The notes under the pieces: generated by a model
What the model was told of the DNA's origin: nothing
Database searches by the model: none
Seen by the model: the letters and a program-made list of their open reading frames with translations, nothing else
Assembly: GCA_001579985.1 (NCBI GenBank)
Contig: LRSR01008514.1
Coordinates: 1-32,340, forward strand
Length of the DNA stretch: 32,340 nt
DNA from: Hypsibius dujardini
Lineage: Eukaryota > Tardigrada > Eutardigrada > Parachela > Hypsibiidae
Direction of reading: 5' to 3'
Made by a program: the position numbers and the translations under genes
Shown here: piece by piece, positions 19,698 through 29,369 of the stretch
Numbering within the stretch: the stretch's first letter is position 1
How the letters are laid out: the number at the start of each line of letters is the position of its first letter

Positions 19698-20812
19698 GGC
19701 GAAACTTATTTGCGACATGGTCCGGGAAGGTTGCGGTCTCGGTTGCCAGCTCCACTACGGCGTCACCTGCATTGCCGCGAGTTTCGCGTTGAATCGCACC
19801 ACCATTCTCCGCCTCGGCAACTGGATCTACACCAAGGGTCTGACCAATCGATGGGAAGATTACTTCGTCCCACCGAGTCCAAAGTGCCAGTGGACACCCT
19901 ACAGCGAACCGCTTACGGTGTGGCGCAACGCATCCCACAACGCCCTCAACACCGTCCTCTATCCGCTTGATGTCTTCAACGTGCAATACTTCAAACCCTT
20001 TCGGGTGGCAGAGTCATTTGCCGACCGTCTTCGACACTTTCACGGTCGGCCATGGATCTGGTGGATCGGTCAGCTGCTGGTCAATCTGTTCCGTGTTCAG
20101 ACGGACTTTGAAGACCTCTTTGCGAAGCGAGCAAAGGCCATCGGCTTCAAGTCGCCCATCGTCGGGGTCCATGTTAGAAGGTCTGACAAAACCGCCAGCG
20201 AGGCGAGAGCGTACGATTTGGAGGCATATATGGCGTTGGTCGAAGAATACTACGACCGGTTGGAGTTGACGCAAAAGGTGGATCAGAGACGGGTCTTTCT
20301 AGCCTCTGATGCTCCGTCAGTATATGTGGAGTTTCGTGTGAACAAGGGATCGCTCGACCTATAAGGGAAGTTACCACTTGATCAATTTTTTGCACGTGAT
20401 CGATTTAGTGGACTGGCTTTCTCGCCGATTTAACAATTGGGTTTACGGTACGTATTAATGGAGTTGTGAGATGAACTCGTTTCCTTACGCAAAGGGTGCT
20501 CTTAGTACCTTACCCAATTGGCAAAACATGAAGAAAAAAATCTGACTTATTTTTAAAAGCCTACATAGGCGTAGCTAGACAAAGTAATGCGCGAGTTTTT
20601 AAAATTACAAAACGGCTACTTTTTGAAATGGAAACAGCTGTTTTGTTGGCGTTGGAACACACAGCCACGGCTCCAATTGGAGCCACGACGCTTCCAATTG
20701 GAAGCAATCAGTCCCAGCTCCACTTTTCTGTCTATTTCCAGTGGTGTGTATTCAGTGTACTCGTACTGCTGGAAACAAAATTGCGAATGTTAGTTTTAGT
20801 CTTGTTTAAATA

Positions 20813-21000
20813 AGAGTTTAAATAAAATATAAAATAAATTTTAATTCATCGCTGAGATTAAATAAAATATAAAATAAATTTTGATTCATCGCTAAGATTA
20901 AATAAAATATAATTTTAATTTTAATTCATCGTTGAGATTAAATAAAATATAAAATAAATTTTGATTCATCGCTAAGATTAAATAAAATATACTTTAAATA
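20813..21000. repeat. About 40-bp tandem repeat inside the 1846-bp element
   Basis: Four units start TTAAATAAAATATAAAATAA and end ATTCATCGCTGAGA or GCTAAGA. Units two and four are nearly identical, which suggests a higher-order doublet. Confidence 0.85.
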
Positions 21001-21618
21001 TATTTTAAACAAAATAGCTTGTTTTAAATAAAAATATTATTTAAATACATTTTAAACAAAATAGCTCCTTTTAAATAAAAATATTATTTAAATAAAAATA
21101 AAAGTTTTATTTAAATAAAACGCCGAATTCAAATATTTACACTTATTCTATAGCGTAGACTAGCTCCCTTTAATTTTGTCCAGGCTGGAAAGTTGCGATT
21201 AAATATGCCTTCTACTCAGGCTGCTAGGCCATTATACACATGAGGCAAAAACCTTGAGCTGACCGAATCAAGCACTTCACGTGTACACGTCAACCGCCCT
21301 ATTAATTTGGAACAAGGTAGTTGCTTTTCGTGGTTTTTGGCCACAAGATCTACATTATATTTAAATAAAATGCTTATTTAAATGACGGCTTGCTGTGCAT
21401 AAAAAACTTTAAATTTAAATAAAAGAAAAAATGGTGTTTTAAATAAAATATAAATAAAATATATGCCAGTTATCTCTTTTAAATAAAATATAAATAAAAT
21501 ATGTGCCAGTTATTTCTTTTAAAGAAAAAGGCCAATTTTCGGCACTTTAAATATAAATTTAAATATATTTAAACAAGACTAGTTCGTTTGCGTTAAAATT
21601 CTCTGCAGTTTATGTCGC

Positions 21619-21750
21619 GAATTCATCTCAATTCCTGGCGCCGAATCTCTCAAACCGAAGGATGAACTTTTTCTGCAATGGTACAACCTGGTGAAGGAGT
21701 CAAAGCGCCTGAACGGCAACGATCCAGGGAAGACGGACATTCCCCAGTGA
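21619..21750 (+). other. Exon-like open stretch inside the 1846-bp element
   Basis: Following TTCTCTGCAG (21599-21608), which looks like an acceptor, one frame reads CREFISIPGAESLKPKDELF then LQWYNLVKESKRLNGNDPGK and stops at TGA. It is much less AT-rich than its surroundings. The DELFLQWYNLVKESKRL part is faintly like the 'DEL..W..LV.EK' segment of bMERB domains, but this is too weak to name. It could be a captured host exon. Confidence 0.3.
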
Positions 21751-22469
21751 TTACGTACTTCCGACTAAGCGTTGATTGATTGATTGCAATTACACAAATA
21801 TGCAGTGGAGTTGAATGACGAATACACGTGGAGATCTATAGTTTCCAGTGTGGATTCCAGGCGATGTAACGACAACGCTCCAATTGGAGACTCCAATCAC
21901 GCGACAGATTCCATTTAGTAAAACGCTTTCTTTTTTTGCCCTCAAATTTAGTTGCTACTCAGGCAACTAGATCTTCCTTTACTTCATAAAATTCTTCACT
22001 TAATTCTAGACAAATGTTTCAGTCGCGCTGTTTGAAATATATCAGGAATTAGGTAAGATACGACTGTGTGAAGTTGAATTACACACCGTTTTCCCAATCA
22101 CTTCAAGCCTGAGCAACTGGGTGATCCCATCCACTACTTCCACCTCGTATTGTGTGCTAACCTCCCTGTTAAGTCAAGCGATCCCTTGGTATGAAGTAAG
22201 CCTGACGCGGGGAAATGAAGGAGCTAGACACTTGGACAGTGATGATGCATTTGACATACACTTGGAGATGGTCAATATTTTTCTCATTTCAGGTATCCGC
22301 AGTACGCACTGGTACATAATCAAGCAGCGGCGAAATCATCTGCTAGGAAGGAGACGAGAAGATCGGAGGACTCATTGAGAGGCATTATGGCTGATATGTA
22401 CTTCCTTGCAAAGACGGACCACCTTGTCTGTACGATGTCTTCTAATGTATAATACTGGTTTGCTACATT

Positions 22470-22785
22470 CCTTTTTGTCTGTCCGTATGTTTGCCTGTGA
22501 ACTTGTCTGCTAATTTTTGCATGTGCTTCTACGGATTTGTCAGTCATCTTTTTGTCTGTCTGGCTGCCTGCCTGCCTGACTGTCAGTTCGTTTATCCATC
22601 ATCGCGCCTGTCTTGCCCGTGTCTGTCGGTCTGTCTGCCTATCTGTCAACCTGTGTGTCTGTCTATCCACCCATCGGACTTGCTGCCATTCTTTTGGCCA
22701 AATTATCTCTCAGCATGTATGCCCATCGAACTGTTCGTCTGTTCCCCGGTATGTCTTGTCTGCCTGTCTGTCTGTCTCTTGGCCA
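22470..22785. repeat. (TGTC)n run in FUT8 pseudogene intron 5
   Basis: Degenerate CTGT array, the counterpart of 3155-3525 with several units missing. Confidence 0.85.
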
Positions 22786-23188
22786 TACATTGCGTCGGTC
22801 TCCAGGTGTGCCGGATTGTCTACGCAGTCCTACAAACCCGCTTTCCCGATGCCACGCGACGGTACGATTCCTTGGACATTGAGTACATCTACATGGGAAG
22901 TAACCCGCTGTACCACAAAGCCGTCCATCCCAACGAGGCCGGCGTCGATGGGATCAGCCTTCAATGTCGGTGATCGAATTCGTGTCAAAGACACCTACTG
23001 GAATGGCACGTCGTATGGTTTAATTGTCCAGCAAAACGGTTCCTGGGTGGAGGACAAGGGCCAGCGCGGCAGCTTTCCCGCCTACAAACTCCAAGAGGAT
23101 CTCGAAGTATTTTGAAGAAATTAACTAAAACCGAAGCCCTCAGAGGAGGATCTGAATACGCTTTTACAAAAGAGAATGCTCCTTAAGG

Positions 23189-24747
23189 TTATTCTGTGGT
23201 GGTGGCAGAGTGTGATTGGAACATTGTCTGGATGATAAAAATCAGTGAATATATGGCAAAATCCGCTGAACTCTGCATGCCGTGCATCACGATGCCGCGA
23301 AAGTATCGCGCTAGTGCGCCCTCGAAGCCCAGAAATATCACAGCTATCTTGAGGTAGTCATCAAAGCCGGTATCGTAGGTGTCCCTCACAAACAGCCAAT
23401 CCTAGAGGAACATGCAAAGACTCCTTATTCGATAGTTCGTTATTTGGAGTGCGCCGTCGGCGTCTTTATTCACACTCCCAGGTGGAAGCTCACCAATGAT
23501 CTGCGGAAGCGGGGTATTCCATTCCGTAGCACACGAATGGCGAAAAATACAAATTCCAGGAGAGCGAAGCCGATTAGAAATCTGACCTATAGAAAGGCAT
23601 AACGAAAACCGTATGTCCTGCATCTTAAAATCATAATTTCAATTAATCAACACAGCAGTCAGGAATATCTGTAAAGACAAATCAATCAATCAACCAAGCA
23701 AACGAAAACAATTAATCAATCAATCGATCAAACGAAAAATAATCAATCAGTCAATCGATCAAACGAAAAAGATTCAACTTCACCCGACACATGAATGGTA
23801 ATTCGTTTTGAAGCTATAATTGCTCATATAAAACAATGTCACGTAGGATTTAATGTCCCTGACATCGGTGAAACTTACGAAAATCCATGGTATTTCAATA
23901 AGGACAATCAAAGCGGAACTCAATGCGACGGCCAGCAAAATGCGAATGTGCCACTTGAAGATCCGAATCGGCGCACTGCCTTCGTAAAATTTTTGACTTG
24001 AAGAGGAGGGCTGACGTCTTGAGGATGCGTCCGGGGTTGTTTTTGACGGTTCTAATTAGTTAACAATAGAAAAATACCCGTGCAATTGTTACGAAAACAA
24101 ACAGGAGGAGCAAACTAGCTGTCGATCTATCAATCAATCAATATGGCAGCAGACCAGTACAGCTCAAATCTGGCAGCTTCAATTGATCAATCAATCAAAC
24201 ACTGCAGGGCTGCCTTAGAGTATTAAAACCACTGATCAATCCATCAATCAAGCAGACTACGATTAATAGCAAGAAACAAACTAGCTATCGATCTATCAAT
24301 CAATCGATGTGGCAGCAGACCAGTCAGCTCAAATCTGGCAGCTTCAATTGATCAATCAATCAAACACTGCAGGGCTGTCTTTAGAGTATTAAAACCACTG
24401 ATCAATCCATCAATCAAGCAGAAAACGATTAGTAGCAAGAAACAAACTAGCTATCGATCGATCAATCAATCGATATGGCAGCAGACCAGTGCAGCTCAGA
24501 TCTGGCAGCTTCAATTAATCAATCAATCAAGCATTGGAGGGCTATCTTTCAGAGTTAATAAACCACTGATCAATCCACCAATCAAGCAGAATACGACTAT
24601 AGTAGTAGTAAGAAGCAAACCTGGAGCGGCCTGAAGTTGATCATCTTTTCCCGTGACGAGATTCATACGGTTCCCAGTATTGCTGAGGATTCTCTCCCGC
24701 CGACGCTGGGCTGCCAGTTGAGCAGGAGAGGGAGAATTTTCCGCCAT
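23189..24747 (-). CDS. CAMLG: CAML/GET2-like tail-anchored protein insertion receptor
   Basis: CAML works with WRB/GET1 as the ER receptor that accepts tail-anchored proteins from the GET3 ATPase. Exons: 24747-24621, 24051-23879, 23586-23494 and 23401-23189, which join in phase to give 201 residues (human 296). The N-terminus has the cytosolic basic GET3-binding motif QRRRERILSNTGNRMNLVTG (residues 14-33), typical of GET2/CAML. Three C-terminal membrane helices follow, each in its own exon: HIRILLAVALSSALIVLIEI, FLIGFALLEFVFFAIRVL and DFAIYSLIFIIQTMF. Family assignment rests on this architecture and the motif, not on overall identity. It converges with the FUT8 pseudogene, the two stops being 73 bp apart. 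Its last exon recurs as a fragment at 3918-4074. Confidence 0.75.
24114..24600. repeat. Three tandem roughly 170-bp units in CAML intron 1
   Basis: Each unit runs from AAACAAACTAGCTATCGATC through GGCAGCAGACCAGT and CAAATCTGGCAGCTTCAATT to ACCACTGATCAATCCA. The three units start near 24114, 24275 and 24438 and differ by a few substitutions. Confidence 0.85.
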
Positions 24748-24828
24748 TTTTTATCAGGGTAAAATAAATAAGGCTACTGGTTATATTCTATGAAACCGCG
24801 ACGACGACGGTTTCCAAATATCTTTTGT

Positions 24829-25105
24829 GCGTTGATTGCTGATTGGTCGGACGATGCCGCCAAGCAATGATATTATTGTTCGAGTCGGGAATAAAACGTT
24901 CTCACAGAGAATAAATTTTTATCGCCGAGAATAAAATGTTTTAATCGAGAACAAAATGTTCCACCAACGCACCGAAAAAATGTCCACCAAACATAAAATC
25001 ATCCCAACCGGAAATGTGATGTTCTACTTGAGAGTAAAATGTTCTAATTGAGAATAAAATGTTCTAACCGAGAATAAAATGTTCTCTCCATGAAGAAATG
25101 TTCTC
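24829..25105. repeat. AATAAAATGTTCT minisatellite-bearing repeat, copy 2
   Basis: Same leader and array as 4082-4375. In copy 1 it follows the CAML fragment directly; here about 1.5 kb holding the rest of CAML lies between, so copy 1 lost that segment or this repeat moved. Confidence 0.8.
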
Positions 25106-25155
25106 AATTGGGAGTATGAGGCAAAGTCTGTATTTCGGCTCACCCTCCACTTGGT

Positions 25156-25309
25156 CGATAAATCGGTTCACTCATGGATTTCTCTTTGATGGGAGTTGCT
25201 TGATTGTTTGATTTTCAAAAGTGCTGTAGTATACTAGGATATAGTACAACAAAACAAACAATCAAGCACTTGCCATCACAGAGAAGTCCGTGATTGAGCC
25301 GATTTATCG
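25156..25309. mobile_element. 154-bp fold-back element
   Basis: The left arm CGATAAATCGGTTCACTCAT and the inverse of the right arm (CGATAAATCGGCTCAATCAC) pair over about 57 bp with roughly ten mismatches around a short AT-rich loop. A related larger hairpin lies at 28895-29124. Confidence 0.8.
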
Positions 25310-25316
25310 ATTTTGG

Positions 25317-25630
25317 TATGGGCCACTTGATTTTCCGTACCCTGGAATGGGCCACAGGGTGGCAGGGGGCGCTTTGTCGCCAATTTATCGAAAACTGATC
25401 AGTCAATGCGTAGTCAGCGACCTCTATAGTGAGCTTTTCCAACCGTCCAATAATCCAATTATTTTAGCTTTTAAACATGTTCCCACAACTTTTCTTCCGA
25501 TCTGATACGCGTTCTACCGGGTTATCAATTATTCTCTATCGTTTAGGACTTTGGTGATAGCCAAAACCTGTCTGAAAGTTCTGATTCCAGGGTGGCCCAT
25601 TCCAGGGTACGGGAAGGTCAAGTGGCCCAT
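25317..25630. mobile_element. About 314-bp inverted-repeat element
   Basis: The arm 25317-25355 (TATGGGCCACTTGATTTTCC..) is mirrored by 25592-25630 with three or four mismatches over 39 bp. A lone arm end, GGTATGGGCCACTTGATTT, also occurs at 4393-4411, showing that the family is dispersed. Confidence 0.7.
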
Positions 25631-25732
25631 TCCAGGACCCCTCCCTCATACTGTACAATATTCTTCTCGGCGTCCAAAGAAAAACCGACACCGCCACGGC
25701 ACCATCCATAGACGCGTCTTGACCTTCCGGTA

Positions 25733-25900
25733 CGGGGGGGGCAAGATTTTAATAAAAATCCAAAGGGGGGAGCATTGGTATGATTTTGCTTTTTTTACTC
25801 TAAAAAACGTCAGGGGGTACCCTTGGGTCACTTTTTCGATTTCGGACGGGGGGGGGGCAATTGCCCACTTGCCACCCCCTAGTACGCGCCACTGGCACCA
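25733..25900. repeat. G-run repeat resembling a DNA-transposon terminus
   Basis: On the minus strand this reads CCAGTGGCGCGTACTAGGGG then GTGGCAAGTGGGCAATTGCC and a run of C. That 'CAGTGGCG...GGGGG' form is common at ends of invertebrate DNA transposons. I cannot define the other end. Confidence 0.35.
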
Positions 25901-26516
25901 TCCACCAGCAAGAAGGGGCCAACCTTTACTGTTTTGTGGCTAAAGGCAATAGCGCACCAATGAAGTCGGAAAATGGGACGAACAAGAACAAAATCAGTGA
26001 AAAATGATGCGAGGAAGAAAAAAAAGAATAAACTGTTAATGAATCAGCGAAAATGGACGAGTTCTTTTCGACATGACTTTTCGACTAGCTATTAGACATG
26101 ACCAGTAGTGTGAAACGCATCGTGCGTCGCAAACATTCGCAAAAAAGCTTCGTTACGCAGCATTCTATGCCGATGAACACACATGGCCACAACTTTGGGT
26201 GGCAGAGTTCGAGCCATCAGGGTGGTCTGAGTTTAAGCCACTCTTGGCTAAACTTGCCACTGCTTTCTCCTCAATCTTTCATTTAATGCCCGGCCCAGCG
26301 GAAAATGAGACTGAGCAAGCTGCTCTAAATTCCGCCACAATAAACAAGTTCAATCAATCGATCAATCGAGTAAAGGCTGCATGGTCAGTTGTGGTCAAGA
26401 GCGCGTGCGCGCGGTGACTTAATTTGGCTAGTATTCGGACCACCGTTTTTGGCTTAAATTCTGCCACTCAACATTTTAGCCATGTGTCTAATACATGAAT
26501 ATGACCCAAGGGAATG

Positions 26517-28404
26517 CTACACGTAGGCATCTTTAGGCACCGTCAAAGTTCCAATTGGATCAATCTGCAGGCGCTTCATTTCAACGGCCACTTCACAAAG
26601 ATAGTCCAATGCCTCACACCTGCAAGGTACCAGAGTTTGATACCTGTACGTAAATACTAAATTACATGAGACGCAGGAGTCCCTATAGCGCAGATGCTCC
26701 GAAGGATTCGTACATGGCTTTTGCTTGCTGCCAAGTATCACCCCAGATGTACAGGCCGTGCCGGCGAACCTGGAAAATGCCGAACCACGGTCAGGAGAAT
26801 TTTTTTTCACGCTCCAAATGACCACCTATGAGTAGCGTACCAAAACAGCGCAAGCGTCCGGGTAATCCAACATGGCTCGTCTCATACGGTCCTGTAATTA
26901 CGGTCAGCGTCAGTTCCTTTTCTCATTGTCTCTTTGTCTGTACGACTAACTTGCGTTTTACCTCTAGATCTCGTTCTTCAGGTGTGTTTTCAATGATGGG
27001 GATGACCAGCTCCTCGTCGTAGCGGTGGTACTTTCCCGTCGTATCCTTCCTGATGCCCTTGATCATCTCCAGGTTGCTCACGCGAAACTCGCGACCGGGG
27101 TAGACCAGCGTGGCGTACACAGAATGCTTGGAGTGAGAGTGGATGACAGCGCCGGCATCTGAAAAATCACACGTTGGATCGGGGGGGGGGGAATGACCAC
27201 TCGAAATGGTTGCGCAAAGCTTTCTGAAACAGCGAGTTTAGTCCTTTCTCTAATTACTTCGTAGAGTGTAAGCCAACATGAACAACCTATGGAGTAGAGA
27301 AATAAAAAGCAGATTAAGCGGGAGGTAACGTAGGAAGTTGTCAGAGGGACTGTAACTTTAGGCAGTTTGGAGGCAAAGAGACAGGAAGGCAAGCACCTAG
27401 GTAGTGGGCAGAAAAACCTAAAGACCATTAGACAGACGATTAGACAAACAGACAGACCGATAGACAGGCAGGCACACGGGCAGGCACACAGAGAGACAGA
27501 CAGACAGACGGGTAGACAGGCAGATAGGTAGGTAAGCAGGCACACAGGCACTCAGGCAGGCAGGCACACAGACAGACAGGCAGACAGGCAGGCAGGCACA
27601 CAAACAGACAGATACATACAATTATTACTGACTTACGGTGTGCATTGACTTTTTCGCAGTTTCTTGTGAGCGGGAGGTAGTTCGATGTCAATCCCATCCA
27701 AGTTTTGCACAAACAGATCCTCGGGCTGCAGAGATTACAGTAATAATAACTGCAGCACGAGTACTGTACCCGGGTGTGAGCGCTTGTTGTACACGGTAAT
27801 CACTCATTCCTAGTACCTGAATACGTTCCTTCTGCACCGCTGACGGGGCAATGTAGAACAATCCACTGGAAACAATAGCGGCATAGTCTTATGGAACAGC
27901 AACACGTATATAAATGCCTCGGACTACTGAATTCAACGGACTCTTTCTCTTTGACGTTCATTAATCAATCTATGTATGCCGTGAATTTTTGGGTCAGTTT
28001 ATCACACCGAACCAAGCAAATCGATCGATCAATCAATCAATCAACGCGAATACGTTGAGGAATACATTCCGAGTACGTACCTCAACGTATTCACGTTGAT
28101 TGATTGATTGATCGATCGATTTGCTTGGTTCGGTGTGATAAACTGACTAAATGCAAATCGCTCGATCAATCAATCAATCGACGAGAATATGTTGAGGTAC
28201 GTACTCGGAATGTCTAACGCTCACACCTCCACCAGTGCCCTAAAGGAATTAAACGAGATCAGGTGACATCCGCCATCCACAAACTGTAAATTATTGAGAT
28301 AACTACTTAGTATTTGCGGTACTAGAACGCATACCTACCGTGCACCATCCAAGATGGTAAAACAACCGACAAAGCTCCGGAACCACTTGCCGTGGATGCG
28401 GATT
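26517..28404 (-). CDS. APIP: Methylthioribulose-1-phosphate dehydratase (APIP)
   Basis: APIP is the cytosolic class II aldolase-fold zinc enzyme that dehydrates methylthioribulose-1-phosphate in the methionine salvage pathway. Nine exons: 28404-28339, 28239-28205, 27865-27817, 27725-27637, 27286-27258, 27158-26962, 26891-26841, 26769-26714 and 26619-26517. They sum to 675 nt in one frame, 224 residues (human 242), lacking only the start exon. Landmarks follow the human order: [58 protein letters not shown], zinc-binding [41 protein letters not shown], zinc-binding [19 protein letters not shown] start exon might lie near 28760-28690 (MVHNRVAANVVD) but this is unproven. It is co-oriented with SLC9B upstream. 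Exon 5 is only 29 nt. Confidence 0.95.
27425..27612. repeat. (CAGA)n run in APIP intron 4
   Basis: Degenerate CAGA/CAGG array on the plus strand, so CTGT on the APIP sense strand, directly upstream of the microexon. It produces spurious Cys-Leu-rich minus-strand open frames. Confidence 0.85.
27993..28213. repeat. Three-arm alternating inverted repeat over APIP intron 2 donor
   Basis: Arm A (27993-28060) and arm B (28080-28147) are inverse over 68 bp with one mismatch. An extended arm B (28064-28124) is also inverse to arm C (28153-28213) over 61 bp with four mismatches. Arm C contains the last nine bases of APIP exon 2 and its GTACGT donor (28204-28199). The arms hold TCAA/TCGA tetranucleotides. 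Confidence 0.9.
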
Positions 28405-28499
28405 CTATGAAAAAGAACGAATCTAAATTGAACCGGCGGCAAGCTCGAAAACTCCCTACTGCAGCAAATCGTACTTTTACAAAAGACTCAAAAGAGCAA

Positions 28500-28655
28500 T
28501 TTTACTTGTTGCAAATCAACCAATCAACCGCAATGTTTTACCTGTTGCAAATCAACCAATCAACGGCAATGTTTTACCTCTTGCAAATCAACCAATCAAC
28601 CGCAATGTTTTACCTCTTGCAAATCAACCAATCAACCGCAATATTTTACCTGTTG
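28500..28655. repeat. 36-bp minisatellite, about 4.3 units
   Basis: Units of TTTTACCTGTTGCAAATCAA plus CCAATCAACCGCAATG repeat with 1-2 changes each. The 36-bp period keeps an open frame (FYLLQINQSTAM repeated), but no start context, splice signal or homology suggests it is a gene. Confidence 0.9.
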
Positions 28656-28894
28656 TACTCCATATAAATCAGCTGTTGCTAATTCAGATGCCGCTGACGC
28701 TCGTCCACGTCCACCACATTCGCCGCAACTCTGTTGTGGACCATCACTGCCTTTCACAATAAAATCACTCATGCTGTTTCGCTTTGCAAGATTAAAATTT
28801 CCAAAAAGAAAGCCGCGAAGAAAGTGCCCCGTAATTTTTAGCCTTAATTAAACTTGAAAATGATTATTTTGTTCTACCGGTTCCGCTCATCTCC

Positions 28895-29124
28895 GAGGTG
28901 ATGTTGGCAAATCGGCTCACTTTCAAAAACGTTATTGAATCGGTTCACTGATGGATTTTCCTTTCATAGCAAGTGCTTGTTTGATTGATTTACAAAAGTG
29001 CTACACTCTACTAGGAAATAGTATAGAAAATCAGACAATCAAGCGCCTGCTATCAAAGATAAGCCTATGAGTGAGCCAATTTAATGACGATTTTGAGGAT
29101 GAGCCGATTTGCTGACTTCACCTC
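28895..29124. mobile_element. 230-bp fold-back element
   Basis: The outer arms GAGGTGATGTTGGCAAATCG and the inverse of the right end (GAGGTGAAGTCAGCAAATCG) pair imperfectly over about 100 bp. The inner arms resemble the 154-bp fold-back at 25156-25309. Confidence 0.75.
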
Positions 29125-29227
29125 AAACTAGTAACAACGTTTGCACAGCTGACTCCATTGAGTTGCGATTTGCGAAGACAGAACAGCTTGATCAAACCAC
29201 CCAGGCGGCGCCACACGCTGCACAGTA

Positions 29228-29369
29228 CTGTAGTGCCAGGATTATAACGGTCGGTTAAACCCCGCCTCTGTCACACGCGCCTGTGTCATGAGTTGGCACT
29301 CAGCCAACACACACAGGCCGATTGCGCTATCCGGGTGTAAAAACCCACCGTTATGATCGTGGTACTACA
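29228..29369. mobile_element. 142-bp TA-flanked MITE, second member
   Basis: The ends CTGTAGTGCCAGGATTATAA and the inverse of its partner match those of the element at 8608-8749. TA flanks both sides and the length is identical. The interior is in the opposite orientation (CCCCGCCTCTGTCACACGCG on this strand). Confidence 0.85.

Larger units (their letters stand above)
20343..22188. mobile_element. 1846-bp inverted-repeat element inserted in FUT8 exon 4 copy
   Basis: The ends are inverted repeats: left CAAGGGATCGCTCGACCT, right (read inward) CAAGGGATCGCTTGACTT, about 23 of 28 matching. They are flanked by 7-bp direct repeats GTGTGAA (20336-20342) and GTATGAA (22189-22195). Intact FUT8 has a single GTATGAA at 2872-2878, the uninserted site. 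The interior is AT-rich with roughly 40-bp tandem units at 20813-21000 and palindromic CTCCAATTGGAG motifs near both ends (20671, 21880). I find no transposase. The short target duplication and ends suggest a non-autonomous hAT-like element, but that class is inference. Confidence 0.85.
19700..23115 (+). pseudogene. FUT8: FUT8 pseudogene, truncated and interrupted
   Basis: This is a high-identity copy of FUT8 exons 4-6. Exon 4 starts only at about 19700 (CGACATGGTCCGGGAAGG), so the anchor, stem and exons 1-3 are missing. The fucosyltransferase motif HVRRSDK is still present. At the 3' end of exon 4 an 1846-bp element (20343-22188) interrupts the last codons, and the frame runs into a TAA six codons after FRV. 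The exon 5 equivalent is 22289-22442. The last exon (22806 onward) lacks five bases (TTGGC) after GGGATCAGCC, shifting frame before the SH3 domain, although an SH3-coding frame remains to the stop at 23115. Three independent lesions make it non-functional as FUT8. The truncated frame 19717-20361 is probably incidental. Confidence 0.9.
24748..26516. other. Repeat-filled region between CAML and APIP
   Basis: No gene is seen. From left to right it holds a minisatellite repeat, a fold-back element (25156-25309), an inverted-repeat element (25317-25630), G-run repeat ends (25733-25900) and 600 bp of featureless sequence (25900-26516) whose short open frames show no exon-like signals. Confidence 0.5.

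Noticed and set aside
23795-24001. Plus-strand 68-codon frame
   Set aside because: It is antisense to CAML exon 2, whose phase and membrane helix are well supported.
26098-26417. Short plus-strand open frames upstream of the APIP 3' end
   Set aside because: There are no splice signals, homology or compositional support; random open frames are likely.
28020-28200. CRISPR-like array of TCAA repeats
   Set aside because: The context is eukaryotic, the repeats are simple tetranucleotides, and there are no spacers of uniform length.
28205-28290. Minus-strand frame [20 protein letters not shown] as a coding exon
   Set aside because: The acceptor TTCCTTTAG at 28240 and the APIP-specific [11 protein letters not shown] frame explain the sequence better.
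28392-28667. 91-codon frame with FYLLQINQSTAM repeats
   Set aside because: It is a by-product of a 36-bp minisatellite whose period is a multiple of three, and it overlaps an APIP exon on the other strand.
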